Assembly (NCBI GenBank): GCA_037576195.1
Contig: CM075101.1
Span: 26,102,001 to 26,166,000 of the forward strand
DNA length: 64,000 nucleotides
From: Phytoseiulus persimilis
Taxonomy: Eukaryota; Arthropoda; Arachnida; Mesostigmata; Phytoseiidae
Direction of reading: 5' to 3'
Below the pieces are notes generated by a model. That model had not been told where the DNA came from. It worked only from the letters and a program-made list of their open reading frames with translations, and ran no database searches. Positions 58,801 to 64,000 of this stretch are shown here, in pieces. The translations under genes were made by a program, and so were the position numbers. Numbering within the stretch: position 1 is the stretch's first letter; every line of letters begins with the position of its first letter.

Positions 58801-60838
58801 CCACACGGGATATGAACTTTGGAAGGTGAATCGCACATGAGACGCGATTCGTCCCAAACTGTGGCGCCGGGGCACCTATAAACAAATGCTGTCAATCCCG
58901 AAGCATCTCGCAAGCAACGGTAGAATTTCGAGCAGTCGCTCGGGTGTCCGAAGGTTCCGTCATGGGAGCAGTTGAAAGCAGGTTCAGGAGCGGGTGTCGT
59001 CGTAGGCGAAGGCACAAGCGTCTGCTGCTGTATTTGCACTTGTTGTTGAATCTGATGCTGATTTTGGGATTGGATTTGGTGTTGAGATTGAATCTGTTGT
59101 TGCTCTCTTATCTTCTGCTCTCGTTCATGTTGCTCGCGAATCTTCTGCTCTCGTTCATGTTGCTCGCGAATCTTCTGCTCTAGTTCATGCTGCTCGCGAA
59201 TCTTCTGCTCTCGTTCATGTTGCTCGCGAATCTTCTGCTCTCGTTCATGTTGCTCGCGAATCTTCTGCTCTCGTTCATGTTGCTCGCGAATCTTCTGCTC
59301 TAGTTCATGCTGCTCGCGAATCTTCTGCTCTAGTTCATGCTGCTCGCGAATCTTCTGCTCTCGGTCATGTTGCTCGCGAATCTTCTGCTCTCGGTCATGT
59401 TGCTCGCGAATCTTCTGCTCTCGTTCATGTTGCTCGCGAATCTTCTGCTCTAGTTCATGCTGCTCGCGAATCTTCTGCTCTCGTTCATGTTGCTCGCGAA
59501 TCTTCTGCTCTCGGTCATGTTGCTCGCGAATCTTCTGCTCAAGGATTTCGTGCTCTCTCCGTTGCTGTTCACGCATTTCTTGTTCTCTTCGTTGCTGCTC
59601 CCGCATTTGCCGTTCTTTCTCTTGCTGTTCTCGAATTTGTTGTTCTTTCAATTGCTGCTCACGAATTTGTTGTTCTTCTTGTTCTCGCTGTTGCTGCTCG
59701 CGCATGGCCTGTTCTTTTCGATGCTGCTCACGTATCTGTTGTTCGCGGATCTCTTGCTCACGCTGTTGTTGCTCGCGGATTTGCTGCTCACGCTTTTGCT
59801 GCTCGCGGATCTGTTGCTCACGCTGTTGCTGCTCGCGGACTCGTTGCTCTCGCTCTTGTTGCTCCCGGTGTTTTTGTTCCCGGATCTGTTGCTCACGGAT
59901 CTGCTGCTCGCGAATCTGCTGTTCTCGAATCTGCTGTTCTCGGTGATGCTGCTCGCGGATCTTCTGCTCCTTCTGTTCCTGTTCACGAATCTGCTGCTCT
60001 TTGATTTGTTGCTCTTTCTGCTGTTGTTCACGAATTTGTTGCTCCCGCTGTTGCTGAATGATCTGCTGCATTGAGAACGATGAGGAACTGGAGGATGAGC
60101 TCGAAGAGCTAGAGGAGCTCGACGTCATGGACGAGGTTGACGAGATCGTCTGAGAAACGAATGGGGAGGTCAAGCGTGAGTCGCTCGACGGGATCGAAGA
60201 GTCCGCGCGCAAAGCAGTGGCTTGCGAAGACGCTGAGCTCCATAATGGGTCACGCGACAAACAGAGCGAACGGGAACGTTCGGGTCTATTGCAAGTCTCA
60301 GTGGACGCGTCGAAGACGAGTCCCTGGCGGCAGGAGAAGTGGGTCACTTTGAATGCTTGCTTCGAGCCGCCACCGACTTCTCGACAATGGTAGTAGCTGA
60401 AACGGAGGGGTAGAATTATCTCCATCCGCAATTGACAATTCAGCAGAGGCTCTCAGGTCAAAAACTCAAAGGCCACTCACCTGTTACATTTCGTGGGATG
60501 TGGGTTGTAGCCCTGAATTTCGCAAGGAAATTCTTCTTGAACGCCGGAAGTCGATGAACTATCGCGGTTGTTGGTGGAAGCGGCAACTACAGGTTGCGAA
60601 GCAGAGTAAAGCGAAGCGTAAATGGGGTAGCAGGGGTCATGCTGGCTTGGTTTACGACAATTGAGGCCCTGTCCACTATACACTGTCCCTCTCGGGCAAG
60701 AGTATCGGGTGGCCGTGAAGATGTTCGATGTGAGCGGTTTCCGAACACAGCGAACAAACTTGCCGCAATCCTCTGGATCCCTAAAGGAGCCCTCACCGCG
60801 GCACACGTTACTCGTGTGCCTGTAGAACCTGCTGGGAT
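52806..60838 (-). CDS. Giant multi-CBM14 (peritrophin-A) chitin-binding protein with repetitive spacers; 5' end unresolved
   Basis: Exons (5' to 3'): 60838-60481, 60396-57653, 57322-56504, 56368-56188, 55802-55697, 55376-55286, 55200-54967, 54883-52806. Every junction is in phase, giving at least 2,202 residues. Ten six-cysteine CBM14 domains are recognisable, beginning CRGEGSFRDPEDC, CEIQGYNPHPTKC, CSHDGTFGHPSDC, CTREGLFRNPNNC, CTGAGFFAHPENC, CSGPGFFRHPQDC, CREAGFFRDPSTC, CSSTGFFRNPSNC, CPSAGFFRNPQNC and CPGNANYEVPGDC. Domains 2 and 6 are split by introns. Spacers are polyserine, an Arg/Glu/Gln decapeptide array, Gln/Asn/Gly-rich, Pro/Thr/Ser-rich and GGWQPQQPSGPQQ repeats. Such proteins bind chitin in cuticle or peritrophic matrix; the spacers suggest an extended cross-linking or gel-forming molecule. 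The signal-peptide exon was not found. The strong intron-phase agreement argues for one gene rather than three. Confidence 0.85.
53986..54330 (-). repeat. 39-bp tandem coding repeat (GGWQPQQPSGPQQ)
   Basis: About eight to nine units of 39 bp, each encoding a 13-residue Gly-Gly-Trp-Gln-Pro-rich unit, between CBM14 domains 7 and 8 of the giant protein. Units are nearly identical at the DNA level (CCTCCCTGTTGGGGTCC), indicating recent expansion or gene conversion. The opposite strand gives long shadow frames that I do not treat as genes. Confidence 0.9.
57700..57775 (-). repeat. Polyserine tract near the 3' end of exon 2
   Basis: About 25 serines encoded by mixed TCN codons, just before the FVMTSSTPQRAPSA segment that leads to the splice donor. 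A shorter polyserine tract lies at about 60065-60125. Confidence 0.8.
59101..59550 (-). repeat. 30-bp tandem coding repeat, 15 units (decapeptide HEREQKIREQ)
   Basis: Fifteen 30-bp units in perfect register, most reading TGCTCGCGAATCTTCTGCTC plus TCGTTCATGT on the plus strand, with variants TAGTTCATGC and TCGGTCATGT. They encode REQHEREQKI-type decapeptides; less regular IREQQ repeats continue to about 60056. The high Arg/Glu/Gln content and lack of Pro or Gly predict one long, charged alpha-helix. Confidence 0.95.
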
Positions 60839-61613
60839 CTGTGCGAGGGACAGAGTGCGTCATTGTTAGTATAGGCAAGCGGGTGCTAGGTGTTCGGATC
60901 GCTCATGAGGACCGGGTGAATTTTAGTTGTTGTTAGGTCTCGAAGCTACTGGGATTCGGTAATTTCATGGAGACTCTGGATAATCTTGACTGGTTGTTTT
61001 CGCTGTGTTGGTTCCTTGGAGCCCTTTGATGTCATCCCGATCGGATGTTCCGATTGGAAGAATAGACCCGAACATCCATCAGTATAAGTATAGCTAGATC
61101 CTGCGAGGAAACCTGCTACCTAGTATGAAAAAAAGAGTACGAGAGGTGTTTTCTGCGCTCAAGAACTCAATGTCTTGAGCAGCTACGTTAACATAATCTG
61201 AATATTCTTGATATTGCTGTAGAAACTCGTAGAGGAGCTGATCGGTATCCGAAACTATTGCTCGAATGATGTCGTCGACAAATCACTGCTGGATGGATTC
61301 CCTCGAGTAATGTGGAGTTGAACGAAAATATTCGATCGGATGAGCTCGCTAGAGCTGCAGGCTGTTTCCGTCACAAGTTCTTCAACTTGTGAAATCTGAT
61401 ATCCGATGGTGACTTCGGACATCTGAGATTCATTGTATGGGCTCACTCCCCTCAGATGCACCATTCATCCGGGAAGCGATACCAATAGGTACTGCCCAGG
61501 CGATTTTCGGTTTCAATTTTCCCAGCTGCCATTCGCAAAAATCCGCCGGACATCGAGGGTGTCGGAGTTGAATGATACGGACTTTGTGAATGCAGATTCC
61601 AACACGTGAGTTT
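60839..61613. other. Interval between the two chitin-binding genes
   Basis: Should contain the 5' part of the giant gene if that gene starts here, but I find no ATG with a hydrophobic signal peptide followed by a phase-1 donor. Frames are short and unrecognised. Confidence 0.35.
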
Positions 61614-61619
61614 TTTATT
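61614..61619 (-). terminator. Poly(A) signal AATAAA, likely for the second chitin-binding gene
   Basis: TTTATT on the plus strand, about 460 bases downstream of the stop codon at 62075. Confidence 0.4.
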
Positions 61620-62074
61620 CAGTGACTCCCATGCGAAACAAATCATTCGAAATTATATTATGCTTCAGACTATGAGCTCAGGCAGTGATCGCCGGCATTA
61701 ACCTCCGAAAATAAATACTTTACATTAGCGGTCTGCTGGAATATGTCATTTACACCCGATTTTCCCCACTCTGAAAATCGTTCACCTATGGCGGCTGTGC
61801 CCCTGACCACCCTGAGAATCTACTTCGGCTCGGGCGGCTGAATGCCTCCATGTAACCGATCATATCCTCGATACAACTCCCTCCCAGGAACAAGGCACAA
61901 TTTCAGCCGTGACGCTTGAGCTGTTCTAATGTTGGCTCATCTCTTGAGCTTTTTTGGGTGAGCTCACATGAATCATCTAATGAGCGCATTGCAACTGCTG
62001 TTGCTTCCGCAGAAACTTGCGAACCATGTCGCCCGCAACTTTCTGCGGACTATGGCACGAGGAGAGAGGAAAAC

Positions 62075-64000
62075 TCAATGCTTTCCAGGGTTTTTACTCA
62101 GTCTCTTAATCCTCTTGTGGCGATCGTCGCGATAGCAACTGTCTTCCTTCTTGGGCCAGTCGCAGGCTCGGATGCCGTTCTCGCCGCCGATCGTCAGCAC
62201 TAGCTCTTTCGGGCAGGCGAGAGGAACCGACCTCAGTGTTCCTTCGCCCTCGTGTTTCCAACACCTGTAGAAGGTGTTGCAGTCCGAAGAAGATGGAACG
62301 AGATCTTCGCTGCGGGTGCACCGCGGCTGCGAGAGAGAGAGTCGTCCTCGACATTCTCCGCGAACGTTTTCTGGGTAGTCGCAGTTGCCTATGTCTTCAT
62401 TGAAAACGAACCCACGAGGACACTCGAACTCGTAGGAGAAAAATCGACGCTTCGCAATGTGGACACACCGATAGTACTTGCCGCAGTGACCGGGTTCGGC
62501 GAAGTAGCCCTCCCGGGTGCAATCGATCGTACTTCTACTTCCGACCGACGGCGCCACCAGCTCTTCTGCTGGATTCTCTTGGTCACAATCAGCGACCCGG
62601 CTTGGATAGTCACATGTTTTTATGTCGCGATTGAACACCAATCCTTTCGGACACGCATACCTGTACGTGTCAGAGATTTCTCGCTGCTTCACGCCGTCGT
62701 CTAGAATAACGGTACGGATGCAACGGTAGTAGGGAGTGCAAAAACGCGTCGACCTCTTGTAGAAAACTTCCGGATTGCATTTGAGGCTCACCGGGATCTC
62801 GACAGCCTTCTCAGCTGGAGGCCCGGAATCCGTCCTCGAGTCGAACACTACATCCGTTTCCGAAACAAGAATTTCTGGGGTTTTTTCCAGAGGGTCGCTT
62901 GGAGCGGACGGTATCGACAATCCAGGCTGGCCGCCAGCGATCGGTCGTCTGGGTCGGGAGGTTGTCAAGGGTTCTCTCGGCAGATCCTCTCTGATGACCT
63001 CACCACTGCCGGAACCGGTGTCAATGACTGGTCTCTGAGTTCGCGCGGGTTGAACACGGGGGGGCTCAGTTATCGCGCCAGGTCTCCAAGCGAAAGTGGG
63101 TTCGCTCGGGACCGAAGGCCGAACTGTGGTTCGCCGCAAGCCGGCTCGCTCCGTGACCTGGGTTCCAACGTTCGGTTTTTGGGTTGGAGCCGGCGCCACG
63201 GTTCCGCACTCGGGCACCGCGTCTTGGAAGTTACAGTTCTTGATGAGGTCGTCAAAAACAAGACCCTCTTTGCATTTAAACGTATGGGCTTTCAGAGGGC
63301 GACGCGGATTGTCGGTCTGCACGCAGCGGTGGAAAATATGGCAATTGTCGACATCGCGGAAGAATCCTTCGCTCGGACAGAGGAAATCGTCTTCGGGAAT
63401 TTCCGTCGCGGAAGGGATCGAGGTGTCTTCATTTGATCCGCTGCCGGGGCGGAAATCGAAACCGGTCGACGGCGTCTCTCTCGCAGGAGGCTGCGATGGT
63501 GGGATCGATACGTTAGGACGAGAAGGCGAGGGGACTCTGACCGGATGCGTGGGCCTCATCGTTGGCTCGACTGGCAACTGAGGTACAGGGTTCACGGCGG
63601 TCCCCGGTCTGAAACCGAAACCACTCGAGGGAACCTCGCTGGGAAGAGGTCTTCGGGAGGGTCTTTGCACGGGCGGCGGGGTGGCAAGCGGTCTCGGAGA
63701 GAGCGGCTGACTGGGTGCTCCGGGCTGACCCCCACTGACGGCGCTGCCCGGTCGGAAAGAAAAGCCGGACTCCCCGGTGGCGCTCCCGGTCGAACGTCGA
63801 GGCGGTGCCGCGGCCAAGGGCTCATCATCAAGCGGAAAGTCGACCACGACCGGTCGGGGCAGAGCACCCCGGATCGGCTTCCTCTGTCCCAGCGACGCAG
63901 GGGCTCTTGGTTGATCGAACTCAAAGTCGTTGATTCCCTGACGTCGATCGAAAGTCAGCTGAGGCTTCGAATCGTAAGTTGACAGCTCCTGGGCCAGAGC
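62075..64000 (-). CDS. Second CBM14 chitin-binding protein with FxFRPG spacer repeats, 5' partial
   Basis: The frame is open from the right edge of the window to a TGA, at least 641 residues in one exon; the start lies outside the window. Four CBM14 domains: CPSEGFFRDVDNCHIFHRC, CNPEVFYKRSTRFCTPYYRC, CTREGYFAEPGHCGKYYRC and CTRSEDLVPSSSDCNTFYRC. Upstream of and between them is a Pro/Arg/Ser-rich linker with four copies of an aromatic motif: FSFRPGSA, FGFRPGTA, FDFRPGSG and FAWRPGAI. The C-terminus is very basic (DDRHKRIKRLSKNPGKH). A secreted cuticular or matrix role is expected from the domains. The gene is on the same strand as, and just upstream of, the giant gene, so the pair could be tandem relatives. 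An in-phase donor-like A|GTAAAA near the stop would also allow splicing into the giant gene. Confidence 0.88.
   Translation of the reverse strand, partial: ALAQELSTYDSKPQLTFDRRQGINDFEFDQPRAPASLGQRKPIRGALPRPVVVDFPLDDEPLAAAPPRRSTGSATGESGFSFRPGSAVSGGQPGAPSQPLSPRPLATPPPVQRPSRRPLPSEVPSSGFGFRPGTAVNPVPQLPVEPTMRPTHPVRVPSPSRPNVSIPPSQPPARETPSTGFDFRPGSGSNEDTSIPSATEIPEDDFLCPSEGFFRDVDNCHIFHRCVQTDNPRRPLKAHTFKCKEGLVFDDLIKNCNFQDAVPECGTVAPAPTQKPNVGTQVTERAGLRRTTVRPSVPSEPTFAWRPGAITEPPRVQPARTQRPVIDTGSGSGEVIREDLPREPLTTSRPRRPIAGGQPGLSIPSAPSDPLEKTPEILVSETDVVFDSRTDSGPPAEKAVEIPVSLKCNPEVFYKRSTRFCTPYYRCIRTVILDDGVKQREISDTYRYACPKGLVFNRDIKTCDYPSRVADCDQENPAEELVAPSVGSRSTIDCTREGYFAEPGHCGKYYRCVHIAKRRFFSYEFECPRGFVFNEDIGNCDYPENVRGECRGRLSLSQPRCTRSEDLVPSSSDCNTFYRCWKHEGEGTLRSVPLACPKELVLTIGGENGIRACDWPKKEDSCYRDDRHKRIKRLSKNPGKH

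Noticed and set aside
59101-59550. Regular 30-bp repeats resembling a CRISPR array
   Set aside because: Units are contiguous with no unique spacers, are in frame, and code for a protein repeat inside a eukaryotic gene.
59457-60074. Plus-strand frame rich in Leu (LLLANLLLSFMLLA), looking like a multi-helix membrane protein
   Set aside because: It is the exact antisense of the Arg/Glu/Gln decapeptide array; the minus-strand frame carries CBM14 domains and spliced continuity.

Overview
The window looks like nuclear DNA of a small-genome arthropod, most probably a mite. The evidence is: short GT-AG introns (most of those resolved are about 80-300 bp), balanced base composition, several peritrophin-A (CBM14) chitin-binding domain arrays, arthropod-type cytochrome P450s, a DM9-repeat protein and an R1-like LINE. 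A phytoseiid-like predatory mite would fit, but species assignment is inference; no sequence search was possible.

Layout. Positions 1-12.3 kb are gene-poor: no recognisable gene, one candidate membrane-anchor exon, an inverted-repeat element and a C/G-tract hairpin. From 12.35 to 24.4 kb lies a compact housekeeping cluster: a small acidic/basic orphan (-), ABHD11 (-, 8 exons), TMEM120 (+, 9 exons), METTL6 (-, 6 exons) and a four-pass membrane protein (+, 3 exons). ABHD11/TMEM120 and METTL6/four-pass are divergent pairs; TMEM120/METTL6 converge on a bidirectional poly(A) site. From 25 to 34.5 kb is a transposon graveyard: a degraded R1-type LINE, a pair of diverged direct repeats, a 125-bp-armed inverted repeat and a few weak ORFs.

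From 34.6 to 45.8 kb there is a small orphan (-), then two intronless P450 paralogues (+) on either side of a GH31 acid alpha-glucosidase with a trefoil domain (+), plus MITE-like elements. Both P450s have His where the I-helix normally has Asp/Glu. From 45.8 to 52.8 kb is mostly non-coding, with an 8-bp-TSD hAT-like non-autonomous transposon and an intronless DM9 protein (+). From 52.8 to 64 kb two minus-strand chitin-binding genes dominate: one encodes at least 2,200 residues with ten CBM14 domains separated by repetitive spacers (a decapeptide Arg/Glu/Gln repeat, a Gly-Trp-Gln-Pro repeat and polyserine), and a second with four CBM14 domains runs off the right edge.

Exon models were built by hand from reading frame, splice signals, intron phase and family conservation. 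For ABHD11, TMEM120, METTL6, the four-pass protein and GH31 exons 2-7 all phases close. The 5' ends of the GH31 gene and both chitin-binding genes are unresolved.
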